A DNA stretch of 64,000 bases from Flavobacteriales bacterium (lineage in GTDB: Bacteria > Bacteroidota > Bacteroidia > CAIKAF01), in NCBI GenBank assembly GCA_022402535.1, contig JAKRSD010000019.1:123933-187932 (forward strand), given 5' to 3'. A program made the translations under genes and the position numbers. The notes under the pieces were generated by a model. That model worked only from the letters and a program-made list of their open reading frames with translations, did no database searches and had not been told where the DNA came from. Positions 51,432 through 61,244 of this stretch are shown here, in pieces; position 1 is the stretch's first letter; every line of letters starts with the position of its first letter.

Positions 51432-53477
51432 TTACTTCCAAAACCTCAGCAAAACCAGTTCGGTAAACAGGAATAAAAGGGTGGCGATAATCAGCCATTT
51501 CCAGATGGGCGCTCCGTTTTCGATTTTATCGATGGCATTTTTGAGCGCTCCCTCAGAGGCGTTTATCAGTTCCGTGTAGGGAATGCCGGCTTCTTGGATT
51601 TGGGTTTTCAGACTTTCTTCGGTGTGGAAATCGCTTTGTGATTCAGTGCGCGGATAATTGTATGCCAATGCCCCGATTTCGGTTTCGCCTGCCATTACTT
51701 TATAGTTGCCGGCCTGTTCCAGATATTCTCCCGGATAAAACAATAACTTGCCGGCCACGGTGCGCTGCTCGGGTATAAATTCATACCCGTTTTCGGTGTG
51801 AATCCATTTTATGGCTTCGTCGTTCCGGACTTTTTCAGGACGGTTCATTTCGGCAGGGGCATACGCGCCGGCATAATAAAACAGGGGCGTCTGAGTCTGT
51901 GAAAGAAAAGCCGATTTGAGCATAACGGGAACAAAAAGAGCATGGCGATGAAAATTACCTGCCTGATCATCGGCTGCCACGGATGAATAAAATACTTTGC
52001 CTCCCTTTTCGGTAGTAAAATAGCCGAATAGGGCATCTCCCGTATTTAATTTGATTACGGTTTCATGATTTTCCGAACCCGAAATGGGATAATAATTTTT
52101 TACGGTCGGTAAATCCGGATTTTTGGGAACGGATTCAAAAATGTCAGAAAAAAAAGTGCCTTCCGTGTTTACCGATGTCGCTTTAAAATCGCCGCTCCGC
52201 AGGTTTCCGAATGGGGGTAGTTTAAGTGCAGTGTGTAACCGGTTCAGGACGTTTACATCGGCTTTCAGTCCCGGAATAATCATCAGATTTCCGCCCGCTT
52301 CCGCATATTTTTTCAGTTCGGTTACCAGCCCGTCCGACGGGGAAGTAATGCCATTTAAAACAATCAGGTTCTGGCTGGGAAAACGGGAATAATCAGGTGC
52401 GGAAAGGTTGAATGTGGTAAGTTTGAAATATTCATCTCCCGAATACACCTTGGCCGTTCCCTGGGCTGAGCCGGCATCGTTCAGCACCAATACATCGAGC
52501 GACTGCGCCACCTGAAACGAAAAATAAAATTCATTATCAAACGTGAGCGAATTGTCTTCAATCTGCACTTTGCCGGTTTGTGCGCCCGTTTTCAGCACCG
52601 TAAAAAATAATTCGCCTTCGGCGCTTCCGCCGGCAGGTACCGAAATCTGGGTGGGTGTTTTTTGTTCCCCGTTCAAAAACAGTTTCACCGGAATGTCTTC
52701 GGCTTCGGTTTCTCCCGTGTTTTTCACTCTGAATTTTAAGGTGAGCGGAATATTCACGCCGGTATTGGGCGTCTGAAGCCAAACACTGTCCACATATAAA
52801 TTAGCCGAAATGCCGGCTTTTAGTGGCAACACCGAAATGGAAACGGATGAATCGGTCCGGATTTGATCAAAATCTGCCCCTGTACGCGGGAAATCACTGA
52901 TCAGATAAATTCGTCCGCTGCCCGAAGCCCCTTCTTTTTTGAGTAAATCCAACTGCCGGTTCACTACTTCCGAAATATTGCGTCCGGTGGGGCTGAGCTC
53001 GGTTTCGGCCAGCAGATTTAAAAATTCATCGCGTGGATAAAAACGGGCATGTCTACCCTCAAAATCATTGGTAATCAGCTGGAATTTATCAGACGGGGCA
53101 TAGGCATTGGCAATTTCTTCTGCCGTAATTTTTGCCTGATTCAGCAGCCTTCCGTTTTCGGCTTCGCGATCCATACTGAAACTGTTATCTACATAGATGG
53201 ATACTTTGCGCGGACCGGCTCCTGCCACGCCCGGTGTGTTGCTGAAGTACGGTTTGGCAAAGGCAAAAACCAATGCGGCTATGGCCAACATGCGCATGAG
53301 CATAACCAACAGATGTTTTAACTGTTGCCGGTTTTTACGGGTGATATCCACTTCCTTCAGCAGGGAAACGTTGGTGAAAATCACCTTTTTGAAACGTCTG
53401 AAACGAAATAAATGAATGATTACCGGAACAGCCAGCGCTGTTAATGCCACCAAAAATCCCGGGAATAGAAAATTCAT
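51432..53477 (-). CDS. BatA/VWA-domain membrane protein
   Basis: 681 residues. N-terminal BatA domain (MNFLFPGFLVALTALAVPVIIHLFRFRRFKKVIFTNVSLLKEV) with two membrane helices, a von Willebrand A domain with an intact MIDAS (SIYVDNSFSMDREAENGRLL), several Ig-like or jelly-roll segments, and a C-terminal membrane helix (WKWLIIATLLFLFTELVLL). Such proteins act in stress-tolerance (Bat) or cell-envelope complexes in Bacteroidota. No MoxR ATPase gene is adjacent. Confidence 0.9.
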   Translation of the reverse strand: MNFLFPGFLVALTALAVPVIIHLFRFRRFKKVIFTNVSLLKEVDITRKNRQQLKHLLVMLMRMLAIAALVFAFAKPYFSNTPGVAGAGPRKVSIYVDNSFSMDREAENGRLLNQAKITAEEIANAYAPSDKFQLITNDFEGRHARFYPRDEFLNLLAETELSPTGRNISEVVNRQLDLLKKEGASGSGRIYLISDFPRTGADFDQIRTDSSVSISVLPLKAGISANLYVDSVWLQTPNTGVNIPLTLKFRVKNTGETEAEDIPVKLFLNGEQKTPTQISVPAGGSAEGELFFTVLKTGAQTGKVQIEDNSLTFDNEFYFSFQVAQSLDVLVLNDAGSAQGTAKVYSGDEYFKLTTFNLSAPDYSRFPSQNLIVLNGITSPSDGLVTELKKYAEAGGNLMIIPGLKADVNVLNRLHTALKLPPFGNLRSGDFKATSVNTEGTFFSDIFESVPKNPDLPTVKNYYPISGSENHETVIKLNTGDALFGYFTTEKGGKVFYSSVAADDQAGNFHRHALFVPVMLKSAFLSQTQTPLFYYAGAYAPAEMNRPEKVRNDEAIKWIHTENGYEFIPEQRTVAGKLLFYPGEYLEQAGNYKVMAGETEIGALAYNYPRTESQSDFHTEESLKTQIQEAGIPYTELINASEGALKNAIDKIENGAPIWKWLIIATLLFLFTELVLLRFWK

Positions 53478-53600
53478 GCGCTAAAGATACATGTAGAGAC
53501 TCAAAAACGGAGGAGGCTTTGTTAAATTGTAAAGAATCGCCAGATTGATTTTTTTGAACGCATTTGTTTTGTTAAGTTTGAAATGCTAAACCTCTTAATT

Positions 53601-53807
53601 ATGAATGCTTTTCAGGAACTTGCCGAAACCACCTGGTTTTTACCGTTGGTCATTCTTTTAGCCGTTTGGGATGGCGTTTGGAAACTGATATCCATGTGGA
53701 GAGCCGCCCGAAATAACCATAAAGGTTGGTTTATCTGCCTTGCGGTATTCAATACGCTGGGAATTCTGCCCATTCTGTATTTGACTTCCTTCAAAAATAA
53801 AAACTGA
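53601..53807 (+). CDS. DUF5652 family membrane protein
   Basis: 68 residues from MNAFQELAETTWFLPLVILLAVWDG. Two membrane helices with WDGVWKLISMWRAARNNHKGWF between them, typical of DUF5652, function unknown. A TAAGTTTG promoter box lies about 22 bp before the start. Confidence 0.85.
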   Translation: MNAFQELAETTWFLPLVILLAVWDGVWKLISMWRAARNNHKGWFICLAVFNTLGILPILYLTSFKNKN

Positions 53808-53816
53808 TTCTGAATT

Positions 53817-55427
53817 ATGCCATCACTTAATCCGGTTTCAGGTCCGTTGGGAAGTGTCCGTGCCGCGCATCTTTTGCGTCGCGCCTTATTTGGATTTACA
53901 CCGGCCAACCGTCAGCAGTTTGCGGGTTTGAGTTCGCAGGCTGCGGTAGATTTACTGTTTACCGTGCCGCCCCCCGTGTCGCCGCCGTTGGATCCGCTTT
54001 CTAATCCGTTAAATACCTGGATTGGGCAACAGCCGGTTTCTGAACCTCAGGATTTGTACCCGATTTTACTGCATTGGTGGGTGGCTCAGCTCAAAAATTC
54101 GGGTGTTGCCATGCGCGAACGCCTGGTGTTTTATCTGCATACGCATATTCCCATCATCATGGACAGGGTAAGCCCTTCGGATTATGTTTATTATCAGTTG
54201 GCTTTATATCGGTTTTATGCCTACGGAAATTTCAAAAAATTAACCCGCGCCGTGTGCATTGATAATGCCATGCTTCAGCACTTGGATGGCCGTCTGAATA
54301 TAGCAAGTGCCCCTCAGGAAAATTTTGCCCGTGAGTTTTTTGAATTGTTTACCGTGGGAAAAGGAGAACAGGTTTCTGCGGATGATTATACCACCTTTAC
54401 CGAGCAGGATGTGCAAAGTGCCACGGCATTGCTTACCGGCTGGGATAAGGATGATTCTCTTCAATCTGTTGACCCCGAAACCCAATTGCCCAGAGGCCGT
54501 CTGAAAGGAAACGGAGCCGTGGCTTCACAACATGCATTGGGTGCCAAAACATTCAGTGCAGCATTTCAGAATACGGTAATTACATCCGCCGATAATACGG
54601 TGCAATCTGCTCAAAATGAACTCACCCAGTTTATCGATATGGTGTTTGCGCAGGATACCTGTGCTGAACATATTGTGCGCAAGTTGTACCGTTTTTTTGT
54701 GTACTACCAGATTACCGAGGAGGTGGAAACCGATATTATTCAGCCCTTGGCCCAACAACTGAAAAACGGAGGTTATGAGTTGATGCCCGTGATTAAAACC
54801 TTGTTGCGCAGCGAACATTTTTTTGATGAAGATGACACGGTTTTTCAAAACGATACACGCGGAGCCATTATCAAATCGCCACTGGAATTGGTACTGAACG
54901 CCCTGAATACATTTGAAATTCCGCTCCCTTCAGAAACAACCCAGAACGCGCTTTTTCATGAAACCATGTCGTACTTGATGAATGCCTTTTCGCGCATGGG
55001 ATTGGATTTGTTTTATCCATACGATGTGGCCGGATATGATGCATATTATCAGTTTCCGATGTATAACCGTTGTTGGATTACCCCGAATTATCTGGCCGAA
55101 CGGTATAAATTTTTTGAAAGATTGATTTCGGCGCAGATTCCCGGATTGCAGTTTGATTTTGTGCTTTGGGTCAAGATGAACACTTCGAATCCTTCCGACC
55201 CGGATGCTTTGATAGACGAATTGATGGATTTATTTTTCCCTTTCCCGCCTGAGGCCTCGCGCCGCGATTTTTTCAAAAATAATGTGCTGCTCGATACGCT
55301 TTCGGTAATCAACTGGCAGACAGAATGGGCAGTTTATATTAATCAGGGGAGTGATGCCGGTGTGCGCATGCCGTTAGAAAATTTATTTCTGGCGTTAACC
55401 CAGTGTCCCGAATACCAAATACACTAA
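53817..55427 (+). CDS. DUF1800 family protein
   Basis: 536 residues. N-terminal AAHLLRRALFGFT region and the DUF1800 pattern: MRERLVFYLHTHIPI; APQENFAREFFELFTVGKGEQVSADDYTTFTEQDVQSATALLTGW; LVLNALNTFEIPLP. These proteins occur with DUF1501 partners and are thought to be exported, often in one operon. The gap to the DUF1501 gene is 4 bp. Biochemical role is unknown. Confidence 0.92.
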   Translation: MPSLNPVSGPLGSVRAAHLLRRALFGFTPANRQQFAGLSSQAAVDLLFTVPPPVSPPLDPLSNPLNTWIGQQPVSEPQDLYPILLHWWVAQLKNSGVAMRERLVFYLHTHIPIIMDRVSPSDYVYYQLALYRFYAYGNFKKLTRAVCIDNAMLQHLDGRLNIASAPQENFAREFFELFTVGKGEQVSADDYTTFTEQDVQSATALLTGWDKDDSLQSVDPETQLPRGRLKGNGAVASQHALGAKTFSAAFQNTVITSADNTVQSAQNELTQFIDMVFAQDTCAEHIVRKLYRFFVYYQITEEVETDIIQPLAQQLKNGGYELMPVIKTLLRSEHFFDEDDTVFQNDTRGAIIKSPLELVLNALNTFEIPLPSETTQNALFHETMSYLMNAFSRMGLDLFYPYDVAGYDAYYQFPMYNRCWITPNYLAERYKFFERLISAQIPGLQFDFVLWVKMNTSNPSDPDALIDELMDLFFPFPPEASRRDFFKNNVLLDTLSVINWQTEWAVYINQGSDAGVRMPLENLFLALTQCPEYQIH

Positions 55428-55431
55428 TTCT

Positions 55432-57075
55432 ATGGACAGACGGAAATTTATACGCACTTCTGCCACCGCTTCTGCCGCCCCTTTGGTATTGGGAGGCGTA
55501 CCCGTTTTTGCCAATCCGGTAAATAATCTGCTCACGGCCTGGGCTGCTTCATCGCCCAACGATCGTGTGATGGTTATCGTGCAGCTTCATGGAGGAAATG
55601 ACGGATTGAATACGGTGATTCCCATCAACAATTATGGCATGTATTACAATGTGCGCCCCAATATTGCCATTCCGCAAAACGGAGCCCGTAAATACATCAC
55701 TCTGGATAATACGCTGGAAGATATCCGTCAGGTGGGTCTTCATACGGATATGATCGGGGCCAAAGCCTTGTATGACCAAGGGAAAATGGCGTTGGTACAA
55801 AATGTATCCTACGCCAATATGAACGGTTCGCATTTCCGCAGCCGCGATGTATGGTTTATGGGCGGTAATTATGATGAATACCTTGCCTCGGGATGGATGG
55901 GCCGCTATCTGGATTACTATTATCCCGATTATCCGGATGCCTATCCAAATGCCGAGATGCCTGATCCGCTGGCTTTGGAAATCGGTTCGGGACTTTCTTT
56001 GGCTTTTCACCGTGGAAACGGAATTCCGGTTTCGTTGGGAGTTCAGGATCCGGTGGCTTTTTATAACCTGATAAACAGTGTGGGCACCGATCCGTTGAAT
56101 AATTTTCCGGATAATTACGCAGGCGATGAACTTCGTTACATCACCGAAATGGAAATGCAGGGCAATGTATATGCCTCGCGCCTTCGGGATGTATTCTTGG
56201 CGGGCGCTAATTCACCGTCGGTGGTTTATCCCGAGATGTATCCCTATCTGGCGCCTCAGGGTTTACTGGCTAACCGCCTGGCTCCGCAGCTCAAAATTGT
56301 GGCCCGCCTGTTGAGCGGAGGCTGCAAAACCAAGATTTTCCTTTGCCGTATAGGCGGATTTGATACACATGCCAATCAGGTGTTGCAAACCGACACTACC
56401 ATGGGAAACCATGCCGCCCTTTTATATCATATTTCTTCCGCCGTAAAAGCGTTTCACGATGACTTGCAGGCTTTGGGGCTGGGCGATAAAGTAGTAACGG
56501 CTACCATTTCTGAATTCGGACGAAGAATAAATTCCAACGGAAGTTATGGCACCGACCACGGAAATGCCGCACCCCTGTTTGTGTTTGGCAACTGCGTAAA
56601 TCCCGGGGTATTCGGTACCAATCCAAGTTTTACCGATTTGCAGGCCGGTAACCTTCCCATGCAGATTGATTACCGCCAGGTGATGGCCGCTTTGGTGGTA
56701 GATTGGCTGGGAGCTGATGCCGGAGCCATGCAGCAGGTGGCTTTTAACGATTGGGTAGATAACCGGTTGGATATTATACAATGCAAATGGCTCGGAGTGC
56801 ATGCTCAGCCGCCGCTATCTCCCTCCATTTCGGTGAAACCCAATCCGGCAAAGGTTTCAGCCACGGTTTCAGTGCGAATAACAGAGAGTAATCATTATCT
56901 GCTTACTGTACATTCCGAAGGCGGTACAGCCGTAATGCAACGTGCGCTCGGATACTTTACCCCGGGCATGAAACAAATAGATCTGGATGTGACTAATTGG
57001 GCTTCGGGAGTATATTATATCAGCATTCTGAGCAAATCGATAAAATATACCGAGAAACTGGTGGTAGTGAGATAA
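55432..57075 (+). CDS. DUF1501 family protein with T9SS sorting domain
   Basis: 547 residues. Twin-arginine-like leader (MDRRKFIRTSATASAAPLVLGG). DUF1501 sulfatase-like domain: VQLHGGNDGLNTVIPI, IGGFDTHANQVLQTDTTMGNHAALLY, TISEFGRRINSNGSYGTDHGNAAPLFVFG. The last ~75 residues (SISVKPNPAKVSATVSV...GVYYISILSKSIKYTEKLVVVR) look like a T9SS type A sorting signal, so the protein may be surface-anchored. Substrate is unknown; the partner is DUF1800. Confidence 0.9.
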   Translation: MDRRKFIRTSATASAAPLVLGGVPVFANPVNNLLTAWAASSPNDRVMVIVQLHGGNDGLNTVIPINNYGMYYNVRPNIAIPQNGARKYITLDNTLEDIRQVGLHTDMIGAKALYDQGKMALVQNVSYANMNGSHFRSRDVWFMGGNYDEYLASGWMGRYLDYYYPDYPDAYPNAEMPDPLALEIGSGLSLAFHRGNGIPVSLGVQDPVAFYNLINSVGTDPLNNFPDNYAGDELRYITEMEMQGNVYASRLRDVFLAGANSPSVVYPEMYPYLAPQGLLANRLAPQLKIVARLLSGGCKTKIFLCRIGGFDTHANQVLQTDTTMGNHAALLYHISSAVKAFHDDLQALGLGDKVVTATISEFGRRINSNGSYGTDHGNAAPLFVFGNCVNPGVFGTNPSFTDLQAGNLPMQIDYRQVMAALVVDWLGADAGAMQQVAFNDWVDNRLDIIQCKWLGVHAQPPLSPSISVKPNPAKVSATVSVRITESNHYLLTVHSEGGTAVMQRALGYFTPGMKQIDLDVTNWASGVYYISILSKSIKYTEKLVVVR

Positions 57076-57084
57076 CCTGCTTTT

Positions 57085-58284
57085 TTACTCGTATTTCAAG
57101 TCTAAAATCTCAAATAATTCCTTTTCATTGAGTTTGAAAAGAGCAGGGCGGGGAAAAGCGCCTGCCACGGAAAGAGTGCCCGCTACCAGAAGTCCTTTGT
57201 CTTTTGTCTGGCGGAATTGCCCAATTTTAAAAGGATTGGTTCCTGCACCGAAATATTTTCTGGCTTTCAGCTGTCCGCTTCCGTCCAGAAAACCCAGTGC
57301 CACCCGGCCGTTTTGTGTGTTATAGGCAAAACCCAGATAATTGATTTCGTCCACGGTTATATTTCCGAGTTTAAATTCTGAATTGGGTTCGGCTTCTTCA
57401 ATAAAAATGCCGCCCATATTATCGGTCAGATCCACCACACCAAAGGGTTGGTCGAAGCTGGGAATCAGATACGATTTGCCGAACGAAAAACGGGTGATGG
57501 CTGCACTTCCGGATGATAAAGGAAAACACGCCGAAGTGCCTGAAGCGTATTGACTTCCGTTGAAAATGGCATCGGGTAAATTAGTTCCGCCTTTCATCAC
57601 CAGAAATGAAAAACTGTAATTGCTGAAGCAGTTTACCACGTATTTGCCGTTCCACAATCCTGTGTAAAAAGGAAAACGGGTTCCGCTGCCGTTCAGGTGC
57701 TGCACAACCAAAGCTTCGGCATCCTGATTTACGGGAATTTCCAATGTCCATTCCACACTGCCCGAAAGAGAAATTTTGGATAATTGGGATTTGTAGCCGA
57801 TACGGTCATAAGACAGCAATAATGCATTGTCGCCTTCTATGGGAGAAATGGCCAACGGATAAAGCAGATCTGTGAATTCCGCTACCATGTTGGTTTGGCA
57901 GGTACTTTCATCCACGCTCAAGATTTGGGTAAAAAGACCGATTTCATCCATACAACCTATATAAAAACGTCCATTTAGCTGAAGCAGCGTGGGAAGCGCA
58001 TTCCGGTGCACATTTCCCAATTCCTGAGAAGCCATGTACTCGCCCTGTTTATCTACTTTCAAAAGATAAATCCGGGTATCATTCAGCGAAGCTAAAAGCA
58101 GCGCACCGCCATCTGCCGTTTCTTGTAAATCCAGCGTTTTATATCGGTTATTGGCAGCCTGATCATCATATACCTTAAAGTAGCCCGGATCCATGCCTTT
58201 GGGCAGTTGGTCTTTTTTGCACCCAAAAAATCCACCCGAAAGCAGCAGCAAAATCAGCGTAATCTGAATGTTATTTTTCATCAT
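57085..58284 (-). CDS. Hypothetical beta-propeller-like lipoprotein
   Basis: 399 residues. The start is the ATG that overlaps the upstream TGA by one base; an ATG four codons before it is also possible. Lipobox GFFGC. The rest is repetitive beta structure (LLLASLNDTRIYLLKVDKQGEYMASQ; LLSYDRIGYKSQLSKISLSGSVEWTL) in the manner of WD40- or SBBP-type propellers. No catalytic motif seen. Translationally coupled to the outer-membrane barrel gene upstream, so they probably work together. Confidence 0.75.
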   Translation of the reverse strand: MMKNNIQITLILLLLSGGFFGCKKDQLPKGMDPGYFKVYDDQAANNRYKTLDLQETADGGALLLASLNDTRIYLLKVDKQGEYMASQELGNVHRNALPTLLQLNGRFYIGCMDEIGLFTQILSVDESTCQTNMVAEFTDLLYPLAISPIEGDNALLLSYDRIGYKSQLSKISLSGSVEWTLEIPVNQDAEALVVQHLNGSGTRFPFYTGLWNGKYVVNCFSNYSFSFLVMKGGTNLPDAIFNGSQYASGTSACFPLSSGSAAITRFSFGKSYLIPSFDQPFGVVDLTDNMGGIFIEEAEPNSEFKLGNITVDEINYLGFAYNTQNGRVALGFLDGSGQLKARKYFGAGTNPFKIGQFRQTKDKGLLVAGTLSVAGAFPRPALFKLNEKELFEILDLKYE

Positions 58285-59156
58285 CAGAAAGTGCAATAAT
58301 TGGTTCCGAATTTAGGTTGACTTCCGCCCTTGAGTCCGATGGGAACGCCAACGGAAATGTATAGTTCCAAATTCAACAGACGAATATTGTCGGGCACATC
58401 CAGATAAGCGGACGAGGTAGAAGCTTGGTCGTTATAACGATGCAGATTACCCGTGGGAGGTAAAATGCTGTAACGTACATTTCCTCCAAGACTAAGCATT
58501 ACTTTGCCCGCAAAGTAAGAAACTCCTGCACCGCCCAGTACGCCAAAACTCACCTTGGCAAAACGGTCGTTGGTTTGTGTGGGCGGGTTTTGTGTGGGCG
58601 AAGCCGGAAAAACCTGCCCTGATGATTGCGTGCTGCGGGTTTGTGATATACCCGACTGCAGAAATCCGGTGTAAACTCCTCCCTGCACAAAAGGGGTTAT
58701 TTTACGGATGTTTATATCATACCGAACCAGGGCGGGGATTTCAAAATAATGGAGCCGGTTAATGTGTTTTTGTTCCAGCGTAAAAGAGGTTCCTTCCTGT
58801 GTATCGGCCCAGGTATAGGTATTAGAATAGGCGTATCGGTATTGAAAAAACAGGCCTTCAATTCCGGCTGAAATCTGATTGGTGAATCGATAAAGTAAAA
58901 ACAAACCGCCCTGAAATCCCATGTTTTTCATGATGGGTTCGTAGGTTTTATTTTCGGAACCATTTGCTGAGTTGCCTGTGGGGCTGAACACGGAATGACT
59001 CTGAAGTACCATGGGGTGGGTGAAATTCACGCCTCCCTTAATACCCACAATCAGTTGTTTGCTTCGGTCGAAGCGTTTCTTTTGGGCAAAGGATTGAGTA
59101 CCTTCCGCCAAAAACAAAGCGAAAAACAGCAGGATGAGTACCCGGGTTTGTTTCAT
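58284..59156 (-). CDS. Outer-membrane beta-barrel protein
   Basis: 290 residues with signal peptide ending SFAQ. Short PorT/OmpW-like barrel: IVGIKGGVNFTHPM, GGLFLLYRFTNQISAGIEGLFFQYRY, HYFEIPALVRYDI, VSFGVLGGAGVSYFAGKVMLSLGGNVRYS. Probably eight to ten strands. It is co-translated with the lipoprotein downstream. Confidence 0.85.
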   Translation of the reverse strand: MKQTRVLILLFFALFLAEGTQSFAQKKRFDRSKQLIVGIKGGVNFTHPMVLQSHSVFSPTGNSANGSENKTYEPIMKNMGFQGGLFLLYRFTNQISAGIEGLFFQYRYAYSNTYTWADTQEGTSFTLEQKHINRLHYFEIPALVRYDINIRKITPFVQGGVYTGFLQSGISQTRSTQSSGQVFPASPTQNPPTQTNDRFAKVSFGVLGGAGVSYFAGKVMLSLGGNVRYSILPPTGNLHRYNDQASTSSAYLDVPDNIRLLNLELYISVGVPIGLKGGSQPKFGTNYCTF

Positions 59157-59225
59157 ACTTTCAAAGATGAAAAAAAATCGGGACTTAGAAGCCGATAGTC
59201 ATTTGAAATTCAAACTTTAGGGCAT

Positions 59226-59254
59226 AAAAAAATCCTGCAAGATTGCAGGATTTT
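59226..59254 (-). terminator. Terminator of trxB
   Basis: Near-perfect 12-bp stem AAAATCCTGCAA/TTGCAGGATTTT with a GA loop, followed by T on the minus strand, about 20 bp after the trxB stop. Confidence 0.92.
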
Positions 59255-59273
59255 CAGATCAGCTATGTTTTTA

Positions 59274-60221
59274 TCAGGCTTCAGAACCTACGGCATGTTC
59301 TACCGAGGCCAGAAAACGTTCCGCTTCCAGAGCCGCCATACAGCCGCTTCCAGCCGCCGTTACTGCCTGACGATAAATTTTATCCTGTGCATCGCCGGAG
59401 GCAAATAATCCCGGTACATTGGTCGTGGTTGTTCCGGGAACTGTGATAATGTATCCCTGTTCGTCCATATCCACTTTTCCTTTCAGGAATCCGGTGTTGG
59501 GTTCATGACCGATGGCAATGAACAGACCGGTAACGCTGATTTCAGAAGTGGCGCCCGTGGCATTGTTTTTCAGGCGGATACCGCTTACTTCTTCGCCACC
59601 CAGTACTTCATCCACTTCTGTGTTGAAATGAATTTCAATATTGGGGGTGTTTTGCACTCTTGCCTGCATGATTTTACTGGCGCGGAATTCATCTCTGCGA
59701 ACCAGCATATGTACTTTCTTACACAGTTTGCTCAGGTAGTGGGCCTCTTCACAGGCGGTGTCGCCGGCACCCACGATGGCTACTTCCTGTCCGCGGAAAA
59801 AGAATCCGTCGCAAACGGCACAGGCCGATACGCCTTTTCCGTTGAGCCGTTGTTCCGACTCAATGCCGAGCCATTTAGCTGATGCTCCCGTGGCAATAAT
59901 CGCCGTTTCGGCCAACACGGTGGTTTGAGCGTCTATGGTTACTTTAAAAGGTCTTTCGCTTACATCAATATCGGTAACGGTTCCGTAGCGTACATCGGTT
60001 CCGAAACGCTCAGCCTGTTTTTTAATATCTTCCATCATTTGCGGACCCATCACTCCCTCGGGATAACCCGGGAAATTTTCCACATCATTGGTAATCATCA
60101 GCTGACCGCCGGGCTGCGGACCCACGTACATCACCGGTTTCATTTCGGCACGGGCTGCATAAATGGCGGCTGTGTATCCTGCCGGTCCTGCTCCTATAAT
60201 TAAGCATTTAATTTTTTCCAT
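59274..60221 (-). CDS. trxB: Thioredoxin-disulfide reductase
   Basis: 315 residues. FAD motif CLIIGAGPAGYTAAIYAARA, NADPH motif VAIVGAGDTACEEAHYL and the redox CAVC (134-137) with CDGFFF following. It keeps thioredoxin reduced with NADPH. A TACCTTTG promoter box lies 25-32 bp before the start. Confidence 0.97.
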   Translation of the reverse strand: MEKIKCLIIGAGPAGYTAAIYAARAEMKPVMYVGPQPGGQLMITNDVENFPGYPEGVMGPQMMEDIKKQAERFGTDVRYGTVTDIDVSERPFKVTIDAQTTVLAETAIIATGASAKWLGIESEQRLNGKGVSACAVCDGFFFRGQEVAIVGAGDTACEEAHYLSKLCKKVHMLVRRDEFRASKIMQARVQNTPNIEIHFNTEVDEVLGGEEVSGIRLKNNATGATSEISVTGLFIAIGHEPNTGFLKGKVDMDEQGYIITVPGTTTTNVPGLFASGDAQDKIYRQAVTAAGSGCMAALEAERFLASVEHAVGSEA

Positions 60222-60309
60222 GATTCACTTACAAAATTTGCAGTGCAAAGGTAATAATAACCGGTGGGGCCGAGTGTATCAAATATTACAATGTAGCGAT
60301 TAGTATTCC

Positions 60310-61239
60310 TTATTGGGCTACGCGCTGAATTTCAAAAACTCCGTAACCCACAAATCCGCCCAATGCATCGCCGCCTGTTATATTTGTTTTTACTGTGGTG
60401 GGATTTGAAAACGGATTACCCGATGTACTGGCCGAGTTCTCCATCGTTTTGATGAAATTGTAGGCTTCGCGGTCTATAGAACAAAACTTCACCATAATGG
60501 TATCACCCCGTTTCCAGTACCCACTTTCTTCATTGTACACATTTGCCGTATCCATATCGCTTACAAATAAGCTGTTTCTGGGGTCGGGTCTTCCAAACAA
60601 AAATTCGATGTATTGCCCATTGTATGCTTGGTCATCTATCACAGAATTTCCCACGGCGTAGGTGGGCATGTAACGCTGATAGTTCGGTCGTTTTGAAAAT
60701 AAGCGGTAAATATTTCCTACTTCGGTAGGATCCTGAAAATACATTCGGGCAAATCCGAGTGTATCCTGTCCGGCTTCGGGTTTCCAGGCAATACTGTCTA
60801 ACATAACCGGTTCGCGTATGGTGGTAACCGCCGACAGGTCATATCCCGGGAATTTCATATTCAGAGTATAGGTTCTGCCGGGTGTGCCGATGATTGTATT
60901 TCCTTTATAAACCAAGGGCGGAAACATGGTTGTGTCCAGTTGTAGGGTTAGGGTTTCGGTGGTGAATCCATCAGAAAGGGTTACTTCGGCATCCAACACC
61001 AAAAATTCTGAAATTACGGCGGGATTTGAAAAATCTAATCCTGAAAGAGGCTGAAAAAATGGAAACGACCAGGTAATGCCCACCGTGGCCACTTCGCCCT
61101 GAAAAATATATCCTTCAATCACTGGCTTTTTACCTACCTGTGGAATATCTACCGTGATGTCTTTTTCGCAGGATGCTAAAATGAAACCGGCAAAAGCCAT
61201 CATAAACATAAATCGGAATAAACAAGGAATTTTTTTCAT
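60310..61239 (-). CDS. DUF4249 lipoprotein
   Basis: 309 residues. Lipobox LASC. The mature protein starts EKDITVDIPQVGKKPVIEGYI, the recurring DUF4249 beginning, and has Ig-like beta repeats. These proteins are encoded next to TonB-dependent receptors of the same type; here the receptor is 5 bp upstream. It probably sits on the receptor's outer face. Confidence 0.9.
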   Translation of the reverse strand: MKKIPCLFRFMFMMAFAGFILASCEKDITVDIPQVGKKPVIEGYIFQGEVATVGITWSFPFFQPLSGLDFSNPAVISEFLVLDAEVTLSDGFTTETLTLQLDTTMFPPLVYKGNTIIGTPGRTYTLNMKFPGYDLSAVTTIREPVMLDSIAWKPEAGQDTLGFARMYFQDPTEVGNIYRLFSKRPNYQRYMPTYAVGNSVIDDQAYNGQYIEFLFGRPDPRNSLFVSDMDTANVYNEESGYWKRGDTIMVKFCSIDREAYNFIKTMENSASTSGNPFSNPTTVKTNITGGDALGGFVGYGVFEIQRVAQ

Positions 61240-61244
61240 GCCGC

